DNA from: Catenulispora sp. GP43
GTDB lineage: Bacteria > Actinomycetota > Actinomycetes > Streptomycetales > Catenulisporaceae
Assembly: GCF_041260665.1 (NCBI RefSeq)
Contig: NZ_JBGCCT010000001.1
Span: 310,001 to 374,000, forward strand
Length of the DNA stretch: 64,000 nucleotides
Direction: 5' to 3'
The notes beneath the pieces are model-generated. The model made no database searches. It was not told where the DNA came from and saw only the letters and a list, made by a program, of their open reading frames with translations. The number at the start of each line of letters is the position of its first letter. The first letter of the stretch is position 1. Position numbers and translations under genes: made by a program. This document shows positions 34,408 to 42,258 of this stretch, piece after piece.

Positions 34408-35331
34408 TCACTGCGGGTTCGGTGAACTCACCGGCGCGTCGGGGCAGGCACCGTCGCTGATGTACGGGCTCGGGTCGACGCTCACGTCCTCGAAGGGCGG
34501 CAGCGTGCTCGGGGCCGTACTCGGCTGCGCCGCAGCCGCGACGTCGGTGTCCGGCACCTTGACGCACAGGGAGCGGTTGTCCTGCTTGTCGTGGACGGTG
34601 ACTTCGCCGTTCGCGGTGAAGGACTGTGAGAAGACGTACTCGACAGGGATGAACACCCCTGCGGGACTCGTGGGCTCCTGTTGCTGCGCGTACCCCCGCG
34701 GCGAGCTACCGCAGTTCGCCGCGCTCGGCGAGAACTGGCTCGGCCCCAACGAGGACGGCCATATCTGGGATTCGACGGCTGCGGACTCCCGGCAGACGGA
34801 CGGGCCGTCGATGGCGGTCGACAGCACGCTCGTGGCCGCCATCCGCAGCTGGTTCTTGTCGTCCTGGACCCGCGACGAGCTGAACCCCATGATCACCACG
34901 CCGATCAGAGCGGCTCCGAGGCCCAGCCCGATGAGCGCGCCGTCCGCCGAGTTGCGCGACTTCGCCGCCTGCTCGTCCTGCTGGTCCTGCTGGTCCTGCT
35001 GGTCCTGCTGGTCCTGCTCGTCCTGCTGGTCCTGCTCGTCCTGCTCATCCTGGGCGTCCTGGGCGTCCTGCACGGCCTGCGCGGCCCGGCGTTCGGGGTC
35101 CTGGCGCTGGACCTCGTCCATGACCGTCGTGGGCTGGCTCACCGCAGGATCCGAGTCGCGGTCCGAGCGCGACGTGAACCAAAAGATGCACAGCCCGAGC
35201 AGCGCGACGGCCGCCCCGGCGATGATCAGCGCCCACCCGACGCCGGTCCAGCCGCCGTCCGGCCCGGGCTTGCAGGTGGTGCACGTCGTCCGCACATAAT
35301 CCGGCCACAGCGCAGCAGTCACCGCGTTCAC
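34408..35331 (-). CDS. Membrane protein with Gln-Asp repeat between two membrane helices
   Basis: Function unknown. The GTG at 35331 (GGGGGA 5 nt upstream) gives 307 residues. A C-T-T-C pair lies near residue 16, the first membrane helix is at about 31-53, and a cytosolic arm includes 34 residues of almost pure Q-D/E-Q-D/A-Q-D repeat. A second helix (G-A-L-I-G-L-G-L-G-A-A-L-I-G-V-V-I) and an exported C-terminal domain with several Cys follow. The charged repeat is likely a flexible or coiled spacer. The gene ends 7 bp from the convergent Fis-like-HTH gene. Confidence 0.7.
   Translation of the reverse strand: MNAVTAALWPDYVRTTCTTCKPGPDGGWTGVGWALIIAGAAVALLGLCIFWFTSRSDRDSDPAVSQPTTVMDEVQRQDPERRAAQAVQDAQDAQDEQDEQDQQDEQDQQDQQDQQDQQDEQAAKSRNSADGALIGLGLGAALIGVVIMGFSSSRVQDDKNQLRMAATSVLSTAIDGPSVCRESAAVESQIWPSSLGPSQFSPSAANCGSSPRGYAQQQEPTSPAGVFIPVEYVFSQSFTANGEVTVHDKQDNRSLCVKVPDTDVAAAAQPSTAPSTLPPFEDVSVDPSPYISDGACPDAPVSSPNPQ
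34969..35070. repeat. 9-bp-based coding microsatellite (Gln-Asp repeat)
   Basis: About 102 bp of near-perfect repeats of a CTGCTGGTC-like nonamer, in frame in the membrane-protein gene. Minus-strand codons are mainly CAG and GAC. Unit variants (CTGCTCGTC, GGCGTCCTG) are clustered at the edges. Copy number is expected to be unstable by slippage while the frame is kept. Confidence 0.85.
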
Positions 35332-35381
35332 GAATCCCCCGTCCCCCTTGTCGGTACCGACGATACTCGCGGCGGACACGA

Positions 35382-35416
35382 AGCGGCCGGGACACGCATC
35401 GCGCGTCCCGGCCGCT
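35382..35416 (-). terminator. Terminator hairpin of the glutamate dehydrogenase gene
   Basis: A 12-bp perfect stem (35382-35393 with 35405-35416) with an 11-nt loop that can pair further lies 40 bp after the gdh stop. It also precedes the start of the next leftward gene. Confidence 0.7.
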
Positions 35417-35455
35417 CGCCGTACAGGGCGCAGTACAGGCAAACAGATCCGCCGA

Positions 35456-38400
35456 CTACATCGACGTCGCCCGCAGTATGGCGCTGATCGTCCGCATGGC
35501 GACCGACAGCGTCGCCAGGTCGTAGGTCTCGGTCGCCATGATCTCGTCCAGCACGGTCCGCGAGCGCTCCACCGCCGCGCGGTCCTTGTCCAGCCACGCC
35601 TCGTAGCGCTGCTCCGGGGTGTCGTCCTCGCTGCCGGAGGCCAGCAGGGCGGCGGTCAGGCCGGCGTGCGAGGCGTACAGCTCGTCGCGCAGGGCCGCGC
35701 GGGCCATGGTCTGCCAGCGGTCGACGCGCGGGAGCTCCACGATCTTCTGCTGGATGGCCGCGATGCCCATGCGGTCGGCCAGGTCGAAGTAGACGTCGGC
35801 GACGTCCAGGACCGGCTTGTCGGTCGCGCGGGCGGTCTCCACGATGTCCAGCGCGCCGAAGATCGACGACATGCCGGCCACCGCCGAGGCCAGCTCGCCG
35901 GGGACGCCGGCGATGATCAGGTCCTCGCGGTGCTCCTGGTAGCGGGTCAGGTGCGGGCCCTTGAGCAGCTTGGGCAGGTGCGCGGCGATGTCGCGGACGC
36001 CCTCGCGCAGCTGCTCGATCTGCGCCGGGATGTCCAGCGGGTGCCGGCGGTTCTGCAGGAACCAGCGGGAGGCGCGCTGCGTGAGCCGGCGGATCTCCAT
36101 CCGCATCGCCGTCTGCACCGCGGCCGAGACCTTGTTGTCCAGCTCCTCGATGGCGGTCAGGTAGCCGCCCATGTCGAAGACCTCGTTGGCGGCGCTGTAG
36201 GCGCGGGCGATCTGGTCGGCCGCGGCCCCCGACTCCTCCCGCATGCGGAAGGCGAACGTGATGCCGGCGGCGTTCACCAGGTCGTTGACCACCTGGGTGG
36301 TGATGATCTCGCGGCGCAGCGGGTGCGAGTCCATCAGGCCCCGGTAGGTCTGGCGCAGCGGGGTCGGGAAGTACTTCGCCAGGCGCTCGACGTAGTACGG
36401 GTCGTCCGGCAGCGAGGAGGCGAACAGCTCGTCGGCCAGGACGATCTTCACGTACGCCAGCAGCACCGACAGCTCCGGCTGGGTCAGCCCGCGGCCGGCC
36501 GCGCGGCGGTCGGCCAGCTGCTTGTCGTTCGGCAGGAACTCCAGCTCGCGGTCCAGCAGGCCGTCCTTGACCAGCTTGCGCATCAGCCGGCCGTGCGCGT
36601 CGATCAGCTCCGGGGCCTGCCACTGGGCGTTGGCCAGCGCGATGTTCTGGTCGATGTTGTCGCGCAGGACCAGGCGCGCGACCTCGTCGGTCTGCTCGGC
36701 CAGGACCTTGTTGCGCTGCTTGACCGTCAGGTCGCCGGCGTGCACCGCCTGGTCCAGCAGGATCTTGATGTTCACCTCGTGGTCGGAGGTGTCCACGCCC
36801 GCGGAGTTGTCGATGGCGTCGGTGTTGATCCGGCCGCCGGCGTTGCCCGGGCCCCCGGAGGTCGCGTACTCGATCCGGCCGAGCTGGGTGAAGCCCAGGT
36901 TGCCGCCCTCGCCCACGACCCGGGCGCGCAGCTCGGAGCCGTCGATCCGGATCGCGTCGTTGGCCTTGTCGCCGACCTCGGCGTGGCTCTGCGAGGAGGC
37001 CTTGACGTAGGTGCCGATGCCGCCGTTCCAGAACAGGTCGACCGGCGCCTTCAGGATCGCGTTGAGCAGGTCGTTCGGCGCCATCCGCAGCACCGAGGAC
37101 TCCAGCCCCAGCGCCTGGCGCACCTGCGGGGAGATCGGGACCGACTTAGCGCTGCGCGGGTACACGCCGCCGCCGGCGCTGATCTTGCCCGTGTCGTAGT
37201 CCGCCCACGAGGAGCGCGGCAGGTTGAACATCCGCTGCCGCTCGGCGAAGGACTCCGCCGCGTCGGGCTCGGGGTCCAGGAAGATGTGCCGGTGGTCGAA
37301 GGCCGCGACCAGCCGGATGTGCTCGGACAGCAGCATGCCGTTGCCGAACACGTCGCCGGACATGTCGCCGACGCCGACCGCGGTGAACTCCTCGCTCTGG
37401 GAGTCCACGCCGAGCTCGCGGAAGTGGCGCTTCACCGACTCCCACGCGCCGCGCGCGGTGATGCCCATGCCCTTGTGGTCATAGCCCACCGAGCCGCCGG
37501 AGGCGAAGGCGTCGCCGAGCCAGAACCCGTAGTCGATGGCCAGGCCGTTGGCGATGTCGGAGAACGTCGCGGTGCCCTTGTCGGCGGCCACCACCAGGTA
37601 GGTGTCGTCGCCGTCGTGGCGCACCACGCCGGCCGGGGGCACCACCTCGCCGGAGACCAGGTTGTCGGTGATGTCCAGCAGACCGCTGATGAAGGTCTTG
37701 TAGCTGGCCACGCCCTCCGCCAGCCAGGCGTCGCGGTCCACCGACGGGTCCGGCAGGTTCTTGGCGTAGAACCCGCCCTTGGAGCCGACCGGCACGATCA
37801 CCGAGTTCTTCACCATCTGCGCCTTGACCAGGCCCAGGATCTCAGTGCGGAAGTCCTCGCGGCGGTCGGACCAGCGCAGGCCGCCGCGCGCCACCTTGCC
37901 GAAGCGCAGATGCACGCCCTCGACCTGCGGGGAGTACACCCAGATCTCGAACTTGGGCAGCGGGGCCGGCAGGTCCGGGACCGCGTGCGGGTCCAGCTTG
38001 AAGGACACGTAGGGCTTCGGCTCGCCGTCCGGGCCGGTCTGGAAGTAGTTCGTGCGCAGCGTGGCCTGGATGACCTTGAGCAGCGAGCGCAGGATGCGGT
38101 CCTCGTCCAGGGACTGCACGTTGTCCAGCGCGCCCTCGATCTCCTCGACGATGCTCTCCCACAGCTCCGGCGTCTCGTGCGAGTACGCCGGGGAGAACTT
38201 CGCCTCGAACAGCTTCACCAGCAGGCGGGCCACCCGGCGGTTGTTCGCCACGACCGACTCCACCAGCTCCTGGCTGGAGGTCATGCCGCCCTGGCGCAGG
38301 TACTTCACGTAGGCGCGCAGGATCACCACCTGCCGCCAGGTCAGGCCGGCCAGCGGGACCAGGGTGTTGAAGCGGTCGTTCTCGGCCCGGCCGGTCCAGA

Positions 38401-40426
38401 TCGCGGTGAACGCCTCCTGGAAGCGGGTGCGCGCGGCCTCGTCCATGCCGTACTCGGCGATCGAGGCCGGGTCGCAGCGCAGCCCGAAGTCGTAGATGCG
38501 CGAGTAGGGCTGGTTCGGGGCGTCGATCTCCAGGTCGTAGGGGAACTCGTCGACCACCTCGACGCCCATGCGCTGGAAGACCGGCAGCACCTCGGCCAGC
38601 GAGACCGAGGAGCCGACACGGTAGATGCGGAAGCGGCGGTCGCCCGGGGTGGAGTCGACCTCCTCGTACAGCCGCACCGCGCTCTGCTCCCCCGAGGCCT
38701 TCAGCCCTTCCAGGACCTTGACGTCGGCGACCGCCATCTCCGGGCGTTCCTCGGCCTTGTACGACTCCGGCAGCGCCGCGCCGTAGGCCTCGCGCAGCTC
38801 GCGGGCCTGCGCCTCGCCGAAGTCGCCGAGCAGGGCGTCGGCGAAGTCGTCGTCCCAGGTGCGGGTGGCGGCGGACAGCTTGGCCTCGATGGCGTCGGCG
38901 TCCGCGTCGGCCAGCGTGGTGCCCGGGGCGACGCGCACCACGAAGTGCAGACGGGTCAGCACCGACTCGGTGTTGCGCACCGTGTAGTCGATGACCGCGC
39001 CGTTCAGCTCCCGCATGAGGATGTCCTGCATGTGCAGGCGGGTGGAGGTGTCGTAGCGGTCGCGGGGCAGGTACACCAGCGCCGAGTAGAACCGGCCGTA
39101 GGCCTCCTTGCGCAGGAACAGCCGCAGCCGGCGGCGCTCCTGCAGCTGCGAGACCGCGATCGAGATCTCGGCCAGCTCCTGGGTCGGGATCTGGAACAGC
39201 TCGTCGCGCGGGTAGGTCTCCAGGATCTGGAGCAGTTCCTTGCCGGAGAAGGAGTTCTGGTCGAAGCCGGACTCGGCCAGCACCGCGCGCACCTTGCGCT
39301 GCACCACCGGGATGCGCAGCACCGACTCGGTGTAGGCGGGGGCGGCGAACAGGCCCAGGAAGCGGCGCTCGCCGACCACGTTGCCGTCGGCGTCGAACTT
39401 CTTCACGCCGACGTAGTCCAGGTAGGCCGGACGGTGCACGGTGGACCGGGTGTTGGCCTTGGTCAGCACCAGCAGCCGGGCCTCGCGGGCCTTGGCCCGG
39501 GCGTCCGGGCCGAGCTTGGAGAAGCTCTGCGACATCGGCTGGTCGGCACGCAGGATGCCCAGGCCCGTGCCGGGGACGGCGCGCAGAGTCTCCTCGCCGC
39601 TGTCGTCGGTCGTCAGGTCGTACTCGCGGTAGCCCAGGAAGGCGAAGTGGTCCTCGGCCAGCCAGCGCAACAGGTCGGAGGCGTCGGCCAGCTCCTCACC
39701 GCGCACCGGCGGCTTCTGCTGGTCCGAAGCCGGGTGCAGGTCCTCGGCCAGGGACAGCGCGGTGGCCCGCATCTTCGGCCAGTCCTCGACCGCCTCGCGC
39801 ACGTCGCGCAGCACCCGCTGCAGGTCGCCCTCGATCTCGGAGTAGCGCGTGCCGTCGGCGTCCTCGCGCTGGGACAGCCGGTCGATCTCGATGTGGATCC
39901 AGGACTCGACGGTCACGTCCGGACCGGACTTGTCCTGGTCCGGGGCCATGATCTCCAGCAGGTCGCCGACCAGGTCGCGGCGGACGTGCATGACCGGGTG
40001 GATGATCACGTGGATGCCGCGGTCCTGCCGGGACAGCTCGGAGGTCACCGAGTCCACCAGGAACGGCATGTCGTCGGTGATGATCTCGACCACGGTGTGC
40101 CCGCTGGACCAGCCGGTGGTCTCCACGGTCGGGGTGTGCACGCGCACCTTCGCCGTGCCCTGCGGCCGCGAGGCGGCCAGGGCCGCGTGCGACAGCGCCG
40201 CCGAGCGGATGTCCTTGGCCGCGGTGCCGATCAGGTCCTCGGGGGCCGCGTGGCGGTAGTACTCGTCGAGGTAGGCCTCCATGGCGCCGTCGCCTTTAGC
40301 CGGCATCAGCACCGCGGCCGAGGCGCCGCCCCCGGCGTCGGTGGCAGGTTTGGCCGCCTGGCTCAGCAGGTCGGCCTTCGCCTGATCGAGCTTGCCCAGT
40401 TTCGCACCCGTATACGTGCTCTGCAT
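35456..40426 (-). CDS. gdh: NAD-dependent glutamate dehydrogenase, large (180-kDa) class
   Basis: This 1656-residue enzyme oxidises glutamate to 2-oxoglutarate and ammonia with NAD. It has the layout of the L_180 class first described in Streptomyces. A long N-terminal part contains ACT-like regulatory segments (to about residue 700). The catalytic domain is near 800-1250, with A-R-G-G-L-R-W-S-D-R-R-E-D-F, K-N-S-V-I-V-P-V-G-S-K-G-G-F (catalytic Lys region) and G-D-M-S-G-D-V-F-G-N-G-M. A helical C-terminal domain follows. The ATG at 40426 is taken as start; TAGAGT about 10 nt upstream could be its -10, giving a very short leader. It is monocistronic. Relatives are allosterically activated, for example by aspartate. 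Confidence 0.95.
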   Translation of the reverse strand: MQSTYTGAKLGKLDQAKADLLSQAAKPATDAGGGASAAVLMPAKGDGAMEAYLDEYYRHAAPEDLIGTAAKDIRSAALSHAALAASRPQGTAKVRVHTPTVETTGWSSGHTVVEIITDDMPFLVDSVTSELSRQDRGIHVIIHPVMHVRRDLVGDLLEIMAPDQDKSGPDVTVESWIHIEIDRLSQREDADGTRYSEIEGDLQRVLRDVREAVEDWPKMRATALSLAEDLHPASDQQKPPVRGEELADASDLLRWLAEDHFAFLGYREYDLTTDDSGEETLRAVPGTGLGILRADQPMSQSFSKLGPDARAKAREARLLVLTKANTRSTVHRPAYLDYVGVKKFDADGNVVGERRFLGLFAAPAYTESVLRIPVVQRKVRAVLAESGFDQNSFSGKELLQILETYPRDELFQIPTQELAEISIAVSQLQERRRLRLFLRKEAYGRFYSALVYLPRDRYDTSTRLHMQDILMRELNGAVIDYTVRNTESVLTRLHFVVRVAPGTTLADADADAIEAKLSAATRTWDDDFADALLGDFGEAQARELREAYGAALPESYKAEERPEMAVADVKVLEGLKASGEQSAVRLYEEVDSTPGDRRFRIYRVGSSVSLAEVLPVFQRMGVEVVDEFPYDLEIDAPNQPYSRIYDFGLRCDPASIAEYGMDEAARTRFQEAFTAIWTGRAENDRFNTLVPLAGLTWRQVVILRAYVKYLRQGGMTSSQELVESVVANNRRVARLLVKLFEAKFSPAYSHETPELWESIVEEIEGALDNVQSLDEDRILRSLLKVIQATLRTNYFQTGPDGEPKPYVSFKLDPHAVPDLPAPLPKFEIWVYSPQVEGVHLRFGKVARGGLRWSDRREDFRTEILGLVKAQMVKNSVIVPVGSKGGFYAKNLPDPSVDRDAWLAEGVASYKTFISGLLDITDNLVSGEVVPPAGVVRHDGDDTYLVVAADKGTATFSDIANGLAIDYGFWLGDAFASGGSVGYDHKGMGITARGAWESVKRHFRELGVDSQSEEFTAVGVGDMSGDVFGNGMLLSEHIRLVAAFDHRHIFLDPEPDAAESFAERQRMFNLPRSSWADYDTGKISAGGGVYPRSAKSVPISPQVRQALGLESSVLRMAPNDLLNAILKAPVDLFWNGGIGTYVKASSQSHAEVGDKANDAIRIDGSELRARVVGEGGNLGFTQLGRIEYATSGGPGNAGGRINTDAIDNSAGVDTSDHEVNIKILLDQAVHAGDLTVKQRNKVLAEQTDEVARLVLRDNIDQNIALANAQWQAPELIDAHGRLMRKLVKDGLLDRELEFLPNDKQLADRRAAGRGLTQPELSVLLAYVKIVLADELFASSLPDDPYYVERLAKYFPTPLRQTYRGLMDSHPLRREIITTQVVNDLVNAAGITFAFRMREESGAAADQIARAYSAANEVFDMGGYLTAIEELDNKVSAAVQTAMRMEIRRLTQRASRWFLQNRRHPLDIPAQIEQLREGVRDIAAHLPKLLKGPHLTRYQEHREDLIIAGVPGELASAVAGMSSIFGALDIVETARATDKPVLDVADVYFDLADRMGIAAIQQKIVELPRVDRWQTMARAALRDELYASHAGLTAALLASGSEDDTPEQRYEAWLDKDRAAVERSRTVLDEIMATETYDLATLSVAMRTISAILRATSM

Positions 40427-40573
40427 GGCCGTGTGAACTCTATTCTGTCGCGCGCCGTTGCGTGACTAAGTGGTTTACGAGGGGACTCGCGCTACTGCTT
40501 GTGAAGTTGTCGGATCGAGCCGGCGCGCATGGGGTCATACTCAAAAGACGACAGACACGCCGAAAAGTCACGT

Positions 40574-41434
40574 CTAAAGGAAACTTCTGAGCTCCCACAG
40601 GAGTGGGAAGTAGTGCAAGCCCAGACGAGAGCGCAGGTAGGGCGCGCCGGTCGAGCCGCCGGTGCCGGACTTGGTGCCGATCTGCCGCTCCACCATGGTC
40701 ACGTGCCGGGCCCGCCACAGCGCGGCGGCCTCGTCGTGGTCGAGCAGCGCCTCGGACAGCTCCCACAGCTCTCCGTAGCTGTCGCGGTCACGGGCCACCT
40801 TGACCAGCGAGTCGCGCAGCTCGTCCTCGGAGGCGGCGGGCAGGCCGGCCTGGGACACGGCGTGCACGAAGCCGTCCCACAGGCTCGGGGCCTCCAGACG
40901 CTCGGCCAGCCGCTTCTGCTCGGCCTCGGTCAGGCCGCGGAACCGGTTGAGGTAGGTCGGGTCCTTGGCCCCGGAGGCGAATTCCAGCTCGCGGAACTGC
41001 GCGGACTGGAAGCCCGAGGCCGGGGACAGCAGCTCGCGGAAGACCAGGAAGTCCTGCGGGGTCATGGTCTCCAGGACGGCGATCTGCCGGATCAGCACGT
41101 CCTCGATGGTCGCGACCCGCTTGAGCAGGTGCTTGGCCCACCACAGCCGGCCGCCGAACATCGCGGCGGTGGCCGCGTCGACCTCGTGCAGGAGCTGTTT
41201 GAACCACAGCTCGTACACCTGGTGGATGGTAATGAACAGGAGTTCGTCGTGCGCCGGCGGATCCGACTCCAGGACCTGCGCGGACAGCAGCTGCTCCAGC
41301 CGGAGGTACGAGCCGTAGGTCAGCTTCGCCCCCTCCTCGCCGAAGTGGTGGCTGGTGACCGTTTCGTCGCCGAAATCGGGGGAGGCGCCTACAGGACAGC
41401 CGACGACGCTGTCGGCTGACGGTTCTTTCGTCAC
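40574..41434 (-). CDS. kynA: Tryptophan 2,3-dioxygenase
   Basis: The haem enzyme opens the indole ring of tryptophan to N-formylkynurenine. The 286-residue protein carries L-T-Y-G-S-Y-L-R-L-E near residue 40, the distal-site helix F-I-T-I-H-Q-V-Y-E-L-W-F-K-Q with its His, R-R-R/W-R-A-R-H-V-T-M-V-E-R with the proximal His region, and the closing I-G-T-K-S-G-T-G-G-S-T-G-A-P-Y-L loop. The GTG at 41434 is preferred over longer forms because TAGCCT lies 7 nt upstream. No kynurenine formamidase or kynureninase gene is next to it, so the rest of the pathway must be elsewhere. Confidence 0.95.
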   Translation of the reverse strand: MTKEPSADSVVGCPVGASPDFGDETVTSHHFGEEGAKLTYGSYLRLEQLLSAQVLESDPPAHDELLFITIHQVYELWFKQLLHEVDAATAAMFGGRLWWAKHLLKRVATIEDVLIRQIAVLETMTPQDFLVFRELLSPASGFQSAQFRELEFASGAKDPTYLNRFRGLTEAEQKRLAERLEAPSLWDGFVHAVSQAGLPAASEDELRDSLVKVARDRDSYGELWELSEALLDHDEAAALWRARHVTMVERQIGTKSGTGGSTGAPYLRSRLGLHYFPLLWELRSFL

Positions 41435-41441
41435 GTGTGCC

Positions 41442-41447
41442 AGGCTA
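41442..41447 (-). promoter_or_regulatory. -10 box of the tryptophan dioxygenase gene (leaderless)
   Basis: Minus-strand TAGCCT is followed by 7 nt and the GTG start at 41434. Confidence 0.45.
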
Positions 41448-41573
41448 CCGCCGCCCGGGCGGGGGCCAAGCCCGCTTTGCGATGACGGATTGGCAGCTGT
41501 TCGGCAATCTGCTGTACACCTTGGCCAGGCACGGCGGGCCTTCGCACCAAAGCGGCGGGAGCGGCCCGGACTT

Positions 41574-41605
41574 GCCACCGCACGGCCGGTCCGGCCGCGC
41601 GTGGC
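41574..41605 (-). terminator. Imperfect hairpin after the GNAT gene
   Basis: GCCAC/GTGGC outer arms and GGCCGG/CCGGCC inner arms form a stem with one mismatch and a bulge, 17 bp past the stop of the leftward acetyltransferase gene. This is likely a terminator, less certain than the perfect stems nearby. Confidence 0.5.
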
Positions 41606-41621
41606 ATCGCCTCCGGTCGTC

Positions 41622-42110
41622 TCAGGTCAAGTCGCGGACCGCGACGGTCTGGTCGCCGGTGGTCTCGCCGGTGGCCCGGAAACCCAGGCGTAGGTAGAAA
41701 TCCTGAGGGCCGGCAGGGCCCGGGTGATAGCTGACGAACATCTTCGTGCCGCCGCGGCGGCGTATCTCGGCGGCGACCTGCTCCACGGCGTAGCGGCCGT
41801 GGCCGCGCTGCTGCTCGCCGAGGCCGATGTTCAGCCGCCACAGCCCGGAACGCAGGTCGGGGGTGGCGCAGGCGCCCTGGCTCCAGTCGACGTCCAGGAA
41901 CGCCATGAGGAAGCCCACGACGCGGTCGCCGGCCAGGATCAGGCGCGGCCAGGCCGAAGCACCGAAGACGTAGGCCTGGGCCAGGGACTTCATCACCGGC
42001 GCGACCAGGTGTTCCTGGTCTCGGCGGACCTTCACCGCCACGGCGTCGTCGAAGTTCTCCGGGGTCACCGGTACCAGTCGCAGCCCGGTGGCCGTGGCGG
42101 ATTCGTTCAT
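41622..42110 (-). CDS. GNAT-family N-acetyltransferase
   Basis: A 162-residue single-domain GNAT. Strand 4 reads L-W-R-L-N-I-G-L, and the acetyl-CoA pyrophosphate loop is Q-Q-R-G-H-G-R-Y-A (Q/RxxGxG/A) near residue 100. The terminal F-Y-L-R-L-G-F-R-A-T-G-E motif is present. It resembles the polyamine/diamine acetyltransferase branch (for example BltD or SpeG-like), but acceptor specificity is not readable. It starts at an ATG 8 nt after AGGAGGGG. Hairpins flank it on both sides, so it is probably transcribed alone. Confidence 0.87.
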   Translation of the reverse strand: MNESATATGLRLVPVTPENFDDAVAVKVRRDQEHLVAPVMKSLAQAYVFGASAWPRLILAGDRVVGFLMAFLDVDWSQGACATPDLRSGLWRLNIGLGEQQRGHGRYAVEQVAAEIRRRGGTKMFVSYHPGPAGPQDFYLRLGFRATGETTGDQTVAVRDLT

Positions 42111-42159
42111 CGTGCGTTCCCCTCCTGAAGGTGGTCGCCGAAAAGGCTAGCCACGAAAG

Positions 42160-42191
42160 CGGCCCGGCTTCGCCGAAGCGAAGCCGGGCCG
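42160..42191. terminator. Terminator hairpin of the ABC exporter operon
   Basis: A perfect 14-bp stem (42160-42173 with 42178-42191) closed by a 4-nt loop. It lies between the stop of the leftward permease gene and the acetyltransferase gene. C-rich tracts of CCCCCGAT/CCCCCGTGAT type occupy 42193-42238 beside it. Confidence 0.8.
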
Positions 42192-42258
42192 TCCCCCGAT
42201 GGTTCCCCGTTGTCCCCCGATCCCCCGTGATCCCCCGGCTGCGTGCGCCGCGACCGTG

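Noticed and set aside
34969-35070. Regular short repeats that could suggest a CRISPR array
   Set aside because: The 9-bp units are contiguous without spacers and are in frame with a coding sequence.
35348-40465. A very long open frame (about 1,700 codons) antisense to the glutamate dehydrogenase gene
   Set aside because: High-GC codon bias in the true gene keeps the complementary frame free of stops. The translated product is Arg/Val/Leu/Gln low-complexity with no domain, while the other strand encodes a complete known enzyme.
42192-42240. C-rich tract with repeated CCCCCGAT as a regulatory array or G-quadruplex
   Set aside because: It lies directly after a terminator hairpin between genes. 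Such tracts are frequent by chance in this base composition, and nothing ties it to a function.
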